Positions 56,543-64,000 of a stretch of DNA of 64,000 bases are shown here, piece by piece (within the stretch, counting starts at the first letter, position 1; each line of letters starts with the position of its first letter). Both the position numbers and the translations under genes were made by a program. The notes beneath the pieces are model-generated. The model had not been told where the DNA came from and ran no database searches. It worked only from the letters and a program-made list of their open reading frames with translations. Source of the DNA: Bacteroidales bacterium (GTDB lineage Bacteria > Bacteroidota > Bacteroidia > Bacteroidales > Muribaculaceae); the NCBI GenBank assembly GCA_910575615.1, contig CAJTEX010000005.1, positions 62,001 to 126,000 of the forward strand. The letters run 5' to 3'.

Positions 56543-56682
56543 AGTGGTATCCGGGGAAAAACGCTCAGGTTCCACTTGGCTTTGTGTTACCCCACTGACA
56601 GCTGACAGATTCACTTAAGCAGAATACTTAGCACATAAAACCCATCAAAACAGCCAATTAAACACATTCGCCGGACACCAAT
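56543..56682. mobile_element. MITE-140, copy B
   Basis: 140 bp, same family as copy A (shared CTCAGG-TCCACTTGGCTTTGTG and CAAAACAGCCAATTAA words). The left end has drifted (GTGGTATCCGGGG); the right end is intact (CGCCGGACACCAAT). Confidence 0.75.
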
Positions 56683-56750
56683 AAAAATTTTTCAATCTCC
56701 CTGAGTTGAAAAATTCAATCCGCTGCCACTGAGCGGATTGAGGGGGTAAA

Positions 56751-56773
56751 GGGGGCGATTTCGCCCCCTTTTT
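56751..56773 (+). terminator. Hairpin with T-tract in the repeat-rich region
   Basis: GGGGGCGATTTCGCCCCC followed by TTTTT. No gene on the plus strand ends directly before it. Confidence 0.5.
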
Positions 56774-56972
56774 GCGTCTCTGCACCCCCCACCGCCCTGC
56801 CGCTTAAGACCGCCGGACCCCTCTCCGGACGAGGCGGAATATGCGACGGACCTCCTGCCGGACGGGCCGTCCGCCTCCGGGAAAAATTTCCTCCGGAAGC
56901 GAAAGCTTCCACACAAAGCCGCCCGACACATCACGCGCCGGGCGGCTTTCCGTAAAAATGCTCAAAAAAATG

Positions 56973-58396
56973 TATTACTGTCCGCTAAACCATATAAGAG
57001 TGAGTCCAACTTCCTGAACGGCAGAAGTTGGGCTTACTTTTTGTATTTGACAAGCCCCCTCAGCAGTTTTCAGGAACTTCGGGAGGGGATTCCGATGCTT
57101 CGGCGAGCATGATTTTCAGGTCTGCATCGGGCTGATTGAGGAACTTTTCGAGATTCAGGTAATACATCAGCACAATTCTGACGATTGTAGCCAGCCCGGA
57201 GAAGCTCCAACGTCTTTCGAGTTTGCTTTGAAGTACTGACAGCAGCAGATTTGCGATGAGTGTAACCCATATCTGGATTTTGATGGCGTTGGCGCTCTCT
57301 CCATAGAAGTATCTCAAGGGGAAGTTCTTTTTGATCTGCTTGAAAAGAGACTCTATCTGCCATCGGCGGCGGTATATCGCCACGATTGTCTCTGGCGGCA
57401 TGTCGAAGTCGTTGGTCAGAAGCGATATGAGTTTTGGCTTCCCGTTCTTCTTGATGTCAACGTATGTAATTATTCTGGCGATGTGGTTTATGCCGTCTTT
57501 ACGGAACACCACGACCTGTTCACGGTATTCCATCAGTCCCTGCGGGTTCTGATGCATACAGTCTACAAGTACCTCATAACTGAGGTTTTTCTTCATTTTG
57601 GTGACATATACAACGCCACGGTCCGTCAGTTCCTCGAATTTGGCATAATTGATATAGGCGCGGTCAAGAGCGACTATCTCGTTGTGGCTGTAATGGCTCG
57701 GAGCAAGCATGAAAGAGTCATTGGTGGCCGCCGAAGTGAACTGCACATCGCAGGGAACCCCCTCGTTGGCGTGTATGACAGAGTGTACCTTTATGCCGCC
57801 TTTCTTCTTTCCCGTCTTGGGGTGTCGGCCAACACCCTTGAAAATAGCGTTGGAGAACAATGTGATTGTAGTGGAATCGATAATCCTAAGCTGCTTTATC
57901 CACTCTTCCGTGCCGGTGCGTCTGCTGTCCGATGAAAGAATGTCTTTGTTGGCTGCATACAGGTCGCGATAGACATCCTCAAAGAACTTCTCTGACCGTC
58001 GGGCATTTGCATCCGACATGGTGCTGCGCTTTGCTACAGTATCAATTCCGACATGGTGCAGTTTGCGAACCTCCGCTGTCATAGATGTCTCTATCTCACG
58101 CAATGAGTCGAAGCGCTGGATCACGGCATAGAGCATCGTAAGCAGATGCGTATAGCCGTCAAAGCTCTTTACATACTTCTCTCCGCCGTGTTTTCGGCTG
58201 AATTCAACAATTTTTTCACGATTGAGTGATTTTATCAGCTGTCCATATATCGGCTGTCCGAAGAAATTACTACTTTTACTCATGGTTATTCATGGATTGT
58301 TTGGCGACACCAAAATAACCATTTAGGGCTGACTCCTGCAATAGGTGTTAGCCCTAATTTTTCAATCGCTCAAAAAAAGTTTAGCGGACAGTAATA
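56973..58396 (-). mobile_element. IS4-family insertion sequence with intact transposase
   Basis: 1424 bp with perfect 18-bp terminal repeats (TATTACTGTCCGCTAAAC). These match the MITE-220 ends at 15 of 18 positions. The transposase gene at 57060-58283 is complete. Flanking 9-mers differ (AAAAAAATG on the left, ATAAAATTA on the right), so there is no target duplication, pointing to a rearrangement after insertion. Confidence 0.93.
57060..58283 (-). CDS. IS4-family transposase (DUF4372 type)
   Basis: 407 residues. The N-terminal DUF4372 domain ([21 protein letters not shown]) is followed by an RNase H-like DDE core. The first Asp is in [14 protein letters not shown], the second in [17 protein letters not shown], and the Glu in the YREK-like box [18 protein letters not shown]. 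All three catalytic residues are present, so it may be active. It could also act on MITE-220, whose ends are similar; that is inference. Confidence 0.94.
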   Translation of the reverse strand: MSKSSNFFGQPIYGQLIKSLNREKIVEFSRKHGGEKYVKSFDGYTHLLTMLYAVIQRFDSLREIETSMTAEVRKLHHVGIDTVAKRSTMSDANARRSEKFFEDVYRDLYAANKDILSSDSRRTGTEEWIKQLRIIDSTTITLFSNAIFKGVGRHPKTGKKKGGIKVHSVIHANEGVPCDVQFTSAATNDSFMLAPSHYSHNEIVALDRAYINYAKFEELTDRGVVYVTKMKKNLSYEVLVDCMHQNPQGLMEYREQVVVFRKDGINHIARIITYVDIKKNGKPKLISLLTNDFDMPPETIVAIYRRRWQIESLFKQIKKNFPLRYFYGESANAIKIQIWVTLIANLLLSVLQSKLERRWSFSGLATIVRIVLMYYLNLEKFLNQPDADLKIMLAEASESPPEVPENC

Positions 58397-58503
58397 ATAA
58401 AATTACTAAGAATTATGACTTCGGATATGCTGGATTCAAAGAATTTTGCCAACATATATCATCGTTGACTCAAAGCAACCGTTACTTATCACACATAATT
58501 TTG

Positions 58504-58797
58504 ATGCGGTTGCCCTGGGAGGCCGGCGCATACCTGCGGCATGCCATATCCCGGCGCAAACGCCCCGACCTGGACGTGAAAAACATCCTTGAGGAAACAA
58601 CCGAGATATTGAACCTTTCGTACATCGCAAAACGTTATTTCAGCAAAGACCGGACATGGCTCTACCAAAGGCTCAACCGTTCGGTCGTAAACGGGAAACC
58701 CTCCGCTTTCACGGAGGCAGAGTTGCAGAAACTATCCGATTCTCTCAACGAGATAAGTCATATCATCCAACAAACCTCAATTAAATTAACTCATTGA
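58504..58797 (+). CDS. DUF5053 phage protein, possibly 5'-truncated
   Basis: 97 residues from the ATG at 58504; the frame is open back into the IS end, so part of the original N-terminus may have been lost when the region was rearranged. The DUF5053 core is clear: ILNLSYIAKRYFSKDRTWLY and NRSVVNGKPSAFTEAELQKL. This family is common in Bacteroidales phages and its role is unknown. It is the rightmost recognisable phage gene. Confidence 0.8.
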   Translation: MRLPWEAGAYLRHAISRRKRPDLDVKNILEETTEILNLSYIAKRYFSKDRTWLYQRLNRSVVNGKPSAFTEAELQKLSDSLNEISHIIQQTSIKLTH

Positions 58798-58811
58798 TTT
58801 CTTAAGACAGA

Positions 58812-58848
58812 TGGGGCTGTGTCAAAATAGGCGCAGCCTCTTTTTTCC
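58812..58848 (+). terminator. Terminator after the DUF5053 gene
   Basis: GGGCTGTG and CGCAGCC arms around a loop, followed by TCTTTTTTCC, 14 bases after the stop. Confidence 0.7.
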
Positions 58849-58896
58849 ATTACTGTGTCCCAAAGATGGCCGGAGGTGGTATCGCTTAGGATATGA

Positions 58897-59226
58897 TTAT
58901 GGGGTCATAAGGTCGACAAAGACATTCCCCATATTGAGGAGAACCACAAGGAGCATTACCAGACCGATGGCGAATTCTCCCCAGCATTTTTGCCGTATGG
59001 CTGCAATGGAGTAGCCCGAGGAGACTATGAGCAGAGAGACAATTAGGGCGGGTTTGCACCATGTCAGCACATCGACATCAATGCCGAACCAATCAAGCAG
59101 AAGGTTGACTCCTGAAAACAGGTAGACCATCAGCCACACGCAAACCACTGCCATCGGTATGAACAACCAATACAATTTCCTTTCTGTTGATTTTTCTATT
59201 ATTGCTGTCCGGTAAAACTTTGACAT
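58897..59226 (-). CDS. Small membrane protein whose start is supplied by MITE
   Basis: 109 residues. The first nine codons (MSKFYRTAI) lie in MITE copy 4. Removing the element restores a native start at 59437 (MKRIEKSTERKLYW) and a 103-residue protein. There are three hydrophobic segments (LFIPMAVVCVWLMVYLFSG, ALIVSLLIVSSGYSI, FAIGLVMLLVVLLNMGNVFV). No family recognised. With the MITE in place, the hybrid start may or may not be used. Confidence 0.7.
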   Translation of the reverse strand: MSKFYRTAIIEKSTERKLYWLFIPMAVVCVWLMVYLFSGVNLLLDWFGIDVDVLTWCKPALIVSLLIVSSGYSIAAIRQKCWGEFAIGLVMLLVVLLNMGNVFVDLMTP

Positions 59227-59419
59227 GATAGGAAATGGACTATTTTTATCTCATACAGCATGAAACAGACTCGTATAGATGTCTTTTAAGGGCTTTTTGA
59301 TGCTTAATGCTACCAATTTCACATCGCCTCAAATGACAAGCCCTTTTTCGTAAAACAGGTGTAACTTATTATATTTGTAGAGAATATATGATTTTGTCTT
59401 TTTTTACCGGACAGCAATA
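59200..59419 (-). mobile_element. MITE-220, copy 4
   Basis: 220 bp, reverse orientation, flanked by the 9-bp duplication TTTTTCTAT (59191-59199 and 59420-59428). It sits after the fourth to sixth codon of a small membrane-protein gene. Confidence 0.95.
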
Positions 59420-59593
59420 TTTTTCTATACGCTTCATCTTCGGTTTGATTGCTATGTGATTGCCGTCAATCGGGGTGTGTCACTCATCCCACACAAAGTT
59501 ACTAAAAAAAATGGCATTCCTGAATGGAACACCATTTTTCTTGTATATCGACTATATCGACGGATATTGCAAGTATCCGTTTGTGGCGCGTGG

Positions 59594-60490
59594 TTAGTTC
59601 TTCTTTTTCGACACGCCGTTTTTAGCGTTCTCCAGCTCTTCGGCGAATTTGCCGGGATAACTGATTTTCAGCTTCGGGGCCATCATGGAATATATGACAA
59701 AGCCGATGCCCATAAGTATGAACGGGACTGACAGCCATTGGCCCATGTTGAGCGTCATCCCCACCTCAAACTCCTCCTGCGGATTCTTTATGAACTCTAT
59801 CAGGAAACGTGAGCCGAAAAGCACGATGAAGAACACTCCGAAAATCAATCCGGGACGTTCGCCGGCGTTCTTCTTCCAGTACATCCACATCAGCAGGCCG
59901 AACAGCCCGAGGTAACACAGCGCCTCATATATCTGTGTCGGATGCGAGGGGAGGGAATATACCGGCGGCTGCATGCCTGCCATCCAAGGCCCGAGGTTGG
60001 TGACAAACCTGAATCCCCATGGCAAATCGGTCGGATGACCATAGATTTCATGGTTCATCAGATTGCCGAGCCTTATGAGCGCGCCTACCAGGGCGATGGC
60101 GATGACCAGGCGGTCATACGTCCAAAAGGGCGTGCGCTTCGTGGTGAATATCGAGAACAGGATGACAGCGATGAGCAGGCCGATGGTGCCGCCATGGCTG
60201 GCAAGCCCTCCCTCCCAGGTGTAGAGTATTTCGATGGGATGCTGGGAGTAGTAATCCCACGCGTAAAAGAACACGTGGCCCAGGCGCGCGCCGACGATTG
60301 TGGCGACGATGACATATATCAGCAATATGCCGAGCCAGCTTTCAGGAGCGCCCTCCCTGCGGAACATCTTCTCGACAATCTTGTAGCCGAGGATGAAGCC
60401 GATGACAAACATCATCCCGTACCATCTCACAGTCAGCGGACCGAGATGAAACAGCACCGGGTCGACATTCCAGGTGATGAAATCGAGCAT
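59594..60490 (-). CDS. lgt: Prolipoprotein diacylglyceryl transferase
   Basis: 298 residues with about seven membrane segments. It adds diacylglycerol to the lipobox Cys of prolipoproteins at the inner membrane. Seen are the start VRWYGMMFVIGFILGY, RLGHVFFYAWDYYSQHP, the signature GGLASHGGTIG with the essential His, and RLGNLMNHEIYGHPTDLPWG. The end is a basic tail. It starts 9 bases after ackA and is the last gene of the pta-ackA-lgt operon. Confidence 0.97.
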   Translation of the reverse strand: MLDFITWNVDPVLFHLGPLTVRWYGMMFVIGFILGYKIVEKMFRREGAPESWLGILLIYVIVATIVGARLGHVFFYAWDYYSQHPIEILYTWEGGLASHGGTIGLLIAVILFSIFTTKRTPFWTYDRLVIAIALVGALIRLGNLMNHEIYGHPTDLPWGFRFVTNLGPWMAGMQPPVYSLPSHPTQIYEALCYLGLFGLLMWMYWKKNAGERPGLIFGVFFIVLFGSRFLIEFIKNPQEEFEVGMTLNMGQWLSVPFILMGIGFVIYSMMAPKLKISYPGKFAEELENAKNGVSKKKN

Positions 60491-60499
60491 AATCGACGG

Positions 60500-61705
60500 T
60501 TATTTGGAAGCGTTCACGATTGCCTCTGTGTCGCGGGCGATCATCAGCTCCTCGTCGGTTGGCACGACCACCACCTTCACTTTCGAGCCGGGAGTGGAGA
60601 TCACAGTCTCGGTGCCTCTTGTGCGCGCGTTGAGTTCCTCGTCAATCTCGACACCCATGAAGGCGAGAGGACGGCATACATTGCTGCGCACGCCGGTCTG
60701 GTTCTCGCCCACACCGCCGGTGAAAACGATGATGTCTACACCGCCCATCTCGGCGGCATACGCGCCAATATATTTGATGATACGCTGCTCATACATCTCC
60801 AGCGCGAGGTGGGCACGCTCATCGCCGTTCTTGTCGGCAGACTCGATTTCGCGCATGTCTGACGAAAGCTCGGTTATGCCCATCACGCCGCTCTCCTTGT
60901 TGATCAGCTTCTGCAGGTCGTCGGCCGAGAGGTTGTGTTTCTTCATGATGTAGACCAGCGCGCCGGGATCGACGTCGCCCACGCGTGTGCCCATCATCAG
61001 GCCCTCGGTCGGGGTCAGTCCCATGGAGGTGTCAACGCTCTTGCCGTTTAACACGGCTGTCACCGACCCACCGTTACCGACATGGCATGTGATGATTTTC
61101 TTATCGTTGATGTCCACCCCGAGAATCTCGCAGACGCGCTGGGAGACATAGCGGTGGCTGGTGCCGTGGAAGCCATAACGCCTCACCCCGTCCTCTTTGT
61201 AATATTTGTAAGGGAGGGCGTACATGAATGACTTGGCGGGCATAGTCTGGTGGAAGGCGGTGTCGAACACGCCTACCTGCTTGATACCGGGAAGGATTTC
61301 CTCCACAGCCTCGATACCGGTGACATTGGCGGGATTATGCAGCGGAGCGAGGTCATAGCAATCCTTGACCTGCTGTATCACCTCGTCGGTAAGCAGCACG
61401 CTCTTGGAGAATTTCTCGGCGCCGTGTACCACCCTGTGGCCGACAGCATCGATTTCCGAATAGCTTTTGATGCAACCCAGCTCGGGGTCGGTCAGTATGT
61501 CAAGGACAGCCTTGACAGCCCCCTTGTGGTCTACCATCCCAAGCTCGCGGATGGCCTTGGAGCCATCGGCCAGACGGTATTTGAGGAATCCGTCGGGCAG
61601 ACCGATTTTCTCCACACCACCCTCGGCGAGGACTGCCTCGTCGGCGGTGTCGATGAGTTTGTATTTCACAGAACTGCTTCCGCAGTTGAGCACGAGTATC
61701 TTCAT
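60500..61705 (-). CDS. ackA: Acetate kinase
   Basis: 401 residues. It makes ATP and acetate from acetyl phosphate. It shows the start VLNCGSSSVKYKLID, the PROSITE-type box YGFHGTSHRYVSQR, CHVGNGGSVTAVLNGKSVDTSMG, and VFTGGVGENQTGVR. Length is standard. It starts 10 bases after pta. Confidence 0.98.
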   Translation of the reverse strand: MKILVLNCGSSSVKYKLIDTADEAVLAEGGVEKIGLPDGFLKYRLADGSKAIRELGMVDHKGAVKAVLDILTDPELGCIKSYSEIDAVGHRVVHGAEKFSKSVLLTDEVIQQVKDCYDLAPLHNPANVTGIEAVEEILPGIKQVGVFDTAFHQTMPAKSFMYALPYKYYKEDGVRRYGFHGTSHRYVSQRVCEILGVDINDKKIITCHVGNGGSVTAVLNGKSVDTSMGLTPTEGLMMGTRVGDVDPGALVYIMKKHNLSADDLQKLINKESGVMGITELSSDMREIESADKNGDERAHLALEMYEQRIIKYIGAYAAEMGGVDIIVFTGGVGENQTGVRSNVCRPLAFMGVEIDEELNARTRGTETVISTPGSKVKVVVVPTDEELMIARDTEAIVNASK

Positions 61706-61715
61706 TGGAGTCGTT

Positions 61716-62717
61716 TTATTTTATGGATTGATTGGCGGTCATGATGATTGTCTTGTATATGTCTTCGGCGGAGCATCCGCGGGAGAGGTCGCTCACGGGA
61801 GCGGCGAGACCCTGCAGAAGCGGGCCCACGGCTTCCACGCCGGCAAGACGCTGCACGAGCTTGTAAGCTATGTTGCCCACCTCGAGGGAGGGGAACACCA
61901 GCACGTCGGCCTTTCCGGCAATCGCGCTTTCGGGGGCTTTCAACTCACCTACCGAGGGCACCATGGCCGCGTCGGCCTGGAGCTCGCCGTCAAGCTTCAG
62001 GTCGGGAGCCATCTCATGGGCTATGCGGGTCGCCTCGATCACTTTGTCGACACGCTCGTGGCGGGCGCTTCCCTTGGTGGAGAAGGAGAGAATGGCCACT
62101 CGCGGCTCGATTCCGGCCACACGCTCGGCTGTCTGGGCTGCGCTGACGGCAATCTGGGCCAGCTGGCGCGCATCGGGATCAGGCACGACGGCGCAATCGG
62201 CAAAGACCAGTATGCCGTTTTCGCCATAGGGAGAGTCTTTAGGCAGAAGCATCAGGAAAGCACCCGAGACTGTGTCTATGCTGGGGGCGGTCTTGATTAC
62301 CTGGAAAGCCGCGCGCAGCACGTCGCCGGTGGAATGCACCGCGCCGGACACCATGCCGTCGGCATCGCCCGCCTTGACCAGCAGGGCTCCAAGGTAAAGA
62401 ATGTCGGTGGTCTTCTTGCGGGCCTCCTCCATTGTCATCCCCTTCTTCTTCCTGAGTTCGAAAAGCAGCGGAGCGTATTTGTCAATGACAGCTTCGTCGG
62501 CGGGATTCACGATTGTGGCCTTGGAGATGTTTTTCAGTCCAAGCTCGGCGGCCTTGGCCATAATGGCCTCGGGCTCACCCAGAAGGATTATTTCCGCCAC
62601 ATTGTCGGCGAGAATCTGGTCAGCGGCAGTCAGATTCCTGGTCTCGTCTCCCTCAGGGAGCACGATTTTGCGAAGGTTGTCTTTCGCCCTCGCTGTCAAT
62701 CTTGCAAAAAGACTCAT
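61716..62717 (-). CDS. pta: Phosphate acetyltransferase
   Basis: 333 residues from the ATG at 62717; the open frame upstream covers the promoter. It converts acetyl-CoA to acetyl phosphate for ackA. This is the short form without the N-terminal DRTGG domain. Seen are RKIVLPEGDETRNLTAA, DGMVSGAVHSTGDVLRAAFQ, and the C-terminal VLVFPSLEVGNIAYKLVQRL. A -7 box TAATTTTG on the minus strand is at 62808-62801. Confidence 0.97.
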   Translation of the reverse strand: MSLFARLTARAKDNLRKIVLPEGDETRNLTAADQILADNVAEIILLGEPEAIMAKAAELGLKNISKATIVNPADEAVIDKYAPLLFELRKKKGMTMEEARKKTTDILYLGALLVKAGDADGMVSGAVHSTGDVLRAAFQVIKTAPSIDTVSGAFLMLLPKDSPYGENGILVFADCAVVPDPDARQLAQIAVSAAQTAERVAGIEPRVAILSFSTKGSARHERVDKVIEATRIAHEMAPDLKLDGELQADAAMVPSVGELKAPESAIAGKADVLVFPSLEVGNIAYKLVQRLAGVEAVGPLLQGLAAPVSDLSRGCSAEDIYKTIIMTANQSIK

Positions 62718-62800
62718 AAATGAAACGTATGTTAGTCTGTTGTTATCAAAGTTTAAGCTCCGTCGCGGGTAAAGAGCGCCCGTGCATGGCAATCGCATTG

Positions 62801-62808
62801 CAAAATTA
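62801..62808 (-). promoter_or_regulatory. -7 box TAATTTTG for pta-ackA-lgt
   Basis: About 84 bases before the pta ATG on the minus strand, divergent from the U32 gene promoter. Confidence 0.5.
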
Positions 62809-62892
62809 GCAATAAAGTCGGTTACGGCGGTCACGATTTCTTCACAAATTTCTTTAAAAGCCGTTTTTATTGCCAGACTTGCCGCTTTTTTG

Positions 62893-62900
62893 TAATTTTG
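62893..62900 (+). promoter_or_regulatory. -7 box TAATTTTG for the U32 peptidase gene
   Basis: It ends 8 bases before the ATG at 62909. Confidence 0.5.
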
Positions 62901-62908
62901 AACCCGCA

Positions 62909-64000
62909 ATGACAGACACCAAGACAGTAGTTAAACCAACAGAAATAGAGTTGCTCGCCCCGGCCCGCGACGCGGCCACAGCCATCGCCGCAATCGACCA
63001 TGGCGCAGACGCGGTCTACATGGGAGCCGCCTCATTCGGGGCGAGGGCCCAGGCCGGCAATCCGGTGGAAGAAATCGCCGCAGTGGCCCGCCATGCCCAC
63101 CGTTTCGGGGCACGGGTTTATGTGACCGTCAACACCATCATCTATGACCATGAGCTCGAAGAGGCCCGCAGGCTCATATGGGACTTGTGGAGGGCCGATG
63201 TCGATGCTGTAATCGTGCAGGATCTCGCGCTGACAAGGATGGAGGGATTGCCCCCCATTGCGCTCCACGCCTCCACCCAATGCGACACCCGCGACCCGGA
63301 GAAAGCCCGCTTCCTCGCGCAATGCGGGTTCACCCGTCTTGTCCTTGCCCGCGAACTCACTTTGGATGAAATCCGCCGCATCCGTGAAGCGGTCGACACC
63401 GACCTCGAGGTGTTTGTCCACGGAGCTTTGTGTGTCAGCTACAGCGGCGACTGCCAGGCGAGCCTCGCCATCACCGGGCGCAGCGCCAACAGAGGAGAAT
63501 GCTGCCAGGTGTGCCGTTTCAAGTTCAACCTTGAGGACAACGCGGGAAACACCCTTGTCAAAGGTAAACACCTACTGTCACTACGCGACATGAACCGCCT
63601 CGACAATCTTGAGGCACTGCTCGATGCCGGGGCAACCTCGCTCAAAATCGAGGGAAGGCTGAAAGATGAGGCGTATGTCAAGAATGTGGTCGGCGCATAC
63701 CGCCGGAAACTCGACAGCATCATAGCTGCGCACCCCGACCGTTACCGTCGGGCATCATACGGACGCACCGAACTGACCTTCACTCCTGACCCTGCACTCA
63801 GTTTCAACCGTGGGTTCACAAATTATTTCCTCACATCCCCCTCTCCAGCAGCCGGCTCGCTCGCCACATTCGACTCGCCAAAATGGATCGGCACAAAGGT
63901 AGGCAAGGTGACCGGGCGCGCACAAGGAGGAAAAGCCATCAACGCCACACTTTACAAGCCGCTTAACAACGGCGACGGGCTTGGATTCTACACCCGCGAC
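62909..64000 (+). CDS. U32 family peptidase / RNA-modification protein, cut by window edge
   Basis: 364 codons from the ATG at 62909 to the window end, open throughout. The N-terminal part is a barrel-like domain (ELLAPARDAATAIAAIDHGADAVYMGA). The U32 signature with Cys residues is clear: EVFVHGALCVSYSGDCQAS and SANRGECCQVCRF. The four-Cys set suggests an iron-sulphur cluster. Members such as RlhA and TrhP hydroxylate rRNA or tRNA; others are called collagenase-like peptidases. Which one applies cannot be told. Confidence 0.92.
   Translation, partial: MTDTKTVVKPTEIELLAPARDAATAIAAIDHGADAVYMGAASFGARAQAGNPVEEIAAVARHAHRFGARVYVTVNTIIYDHELEEARRLIWDLWRADVDAVIVQDLALTRMEGLPPIALHASTQCDTRDPEKARFLAQCGFTRLVLARELTLDEIRRIREAVDTDLEVFVHGALCVSYSGDCQASLAITGRSANRGECCQVCRFKFNLEDNAGNTLVKGKHLLSLRDMNRLDNLEALLDAGATSLKIEGRLKDEAYVKNVVGAYRRKLDSIIAAHPDRYRRASYGRTELTFTPDPALSFNRGFTNYFLTSPSPAAGSLATFDSPKWIGTKVGKVTGRAQGGKAINATLYKPLNNGDGLGFYTRD

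Larger units (their letters stand above)
55877..56972. other. Repeat-rich gene-free region upstream of the tape measure gene
   Basis: About 1.1 kb without a credible gene. It holds two copies of a MITE-like repeat (56138, 56543), a CAGATT-rich stretch with two GGGAGCGAAGCGACC words (56290-56440), and several hairpins, among them GGGGGCGATTTCGCCCCC with five T (56751-56773) and GCCGCCCG/CGGGCGGC (56923-56951). It looks like a landing zone for small elements. Confidence 0.65.

Noticed and set aside
45531-59593. Second attachment copy of the tRNA-Pro 3' end
   Set aside because: No match to TTCGAATCCAGTCACCCC was seen by eye between the integrase and lgt.
62718-62909. N-terminal extension of pta
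   Set aside because: It covers the -7 box at 62801-62808, and PTA proteins normally start near SLFARLTARAK.
1-64000. CRISPR array
   Set aside because: No regularly spaced repeat with unique spacers was seen; the clustered repeats at 4499 and 56325 are palindromic word repeats.

Overview
The window looks like a chromosomal segment of a Bacteroidales bacterium, most likely Muribaculaceae or a close relative. Three things point there. Many promoters carry the Bacteroidota -7 box TAnnTTTG, often a few bases before the start codon. The gene families are Bacteroidales-typical (DUF1599, BT_3928-type DoxX protein, clostripain lipoprotein, head-GIN protein, DUF5053 phage gene). The replicated core genes are moderately G+C rich, whereas the foreign patches are visibly A+T rich. 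The family name is inference; no marker phylogeny was run.

Layout. 1-990: a coiled-coil protein cut by the window edge. 1149-4118: a large protein with two receiver-like domains and a PEP-synthase ATP-grasp domain. 4195-4734: a 220-bp MITE and a 236-bp palindrome. 4742-10776: a leftward cluster (DUF1599, DoxX-like, tpiA, SPOR, folE, dedA, rpe, GNAT). 10842-15430: rightward menaquinone genes menD-menB-menC-menE. 15570-17671: ptb-buk. 18113-18280: a likely small RNA with its own promoter and terminator. 18521-20048: tsaD and cinA-like. 20177-26605: a secreted alpha-amylase and an M16 peptidase. 26767-28960: radA and an rRNA/tRNA methyltransferase. 29033-29469: rnpB (RNase P RNA). 29545-36926: mscS, clostripain lipoprotein, GDP-fucose genes (gmd-fcl) and alaS. 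59594-62717: pta-ackA-lgt operon. 62909-end: a U32 peptidase, cut by the window edge.

Two foreign regions interrupt the core. The first (37216-42112) holds a truncated IS3 transposase, a truncated phosphoribosyltransferase, phage packaging-like genes and two A+T-rich orphan genes. The second starts at tRNA-Pro (45457-45530) with a tyrosine integrase and continues to about 59430. It carries hicBA, tail genes (tape measure and a tail-associated protein), an IS4-family insertion sequence, several MITEs and a DUF5053 gene. No head, portal or full terminase gene is visible, so this is probably a defective prophage.

The most striking feature is a 220-bp MITE present four times (4195, 40881, 50287, 59200). 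The copies are nearly identical, each is flanked by a perfect 9-bp target duplication, and they have 18-bp terminal repeats related to those of the resident IS4 element. Three copies sit inside or at the edge of genes. One end of the MITE carries an ATG and nine codons (MSKFYRTAI) that read out in frame, so in two places it has made a new hybrid gene start. The interrupted genes can be rebuilt by removing the element and one target copy. At least two further MITE families are present (178 bp at 47699; about 140 bp twice near 56138 and 56543).
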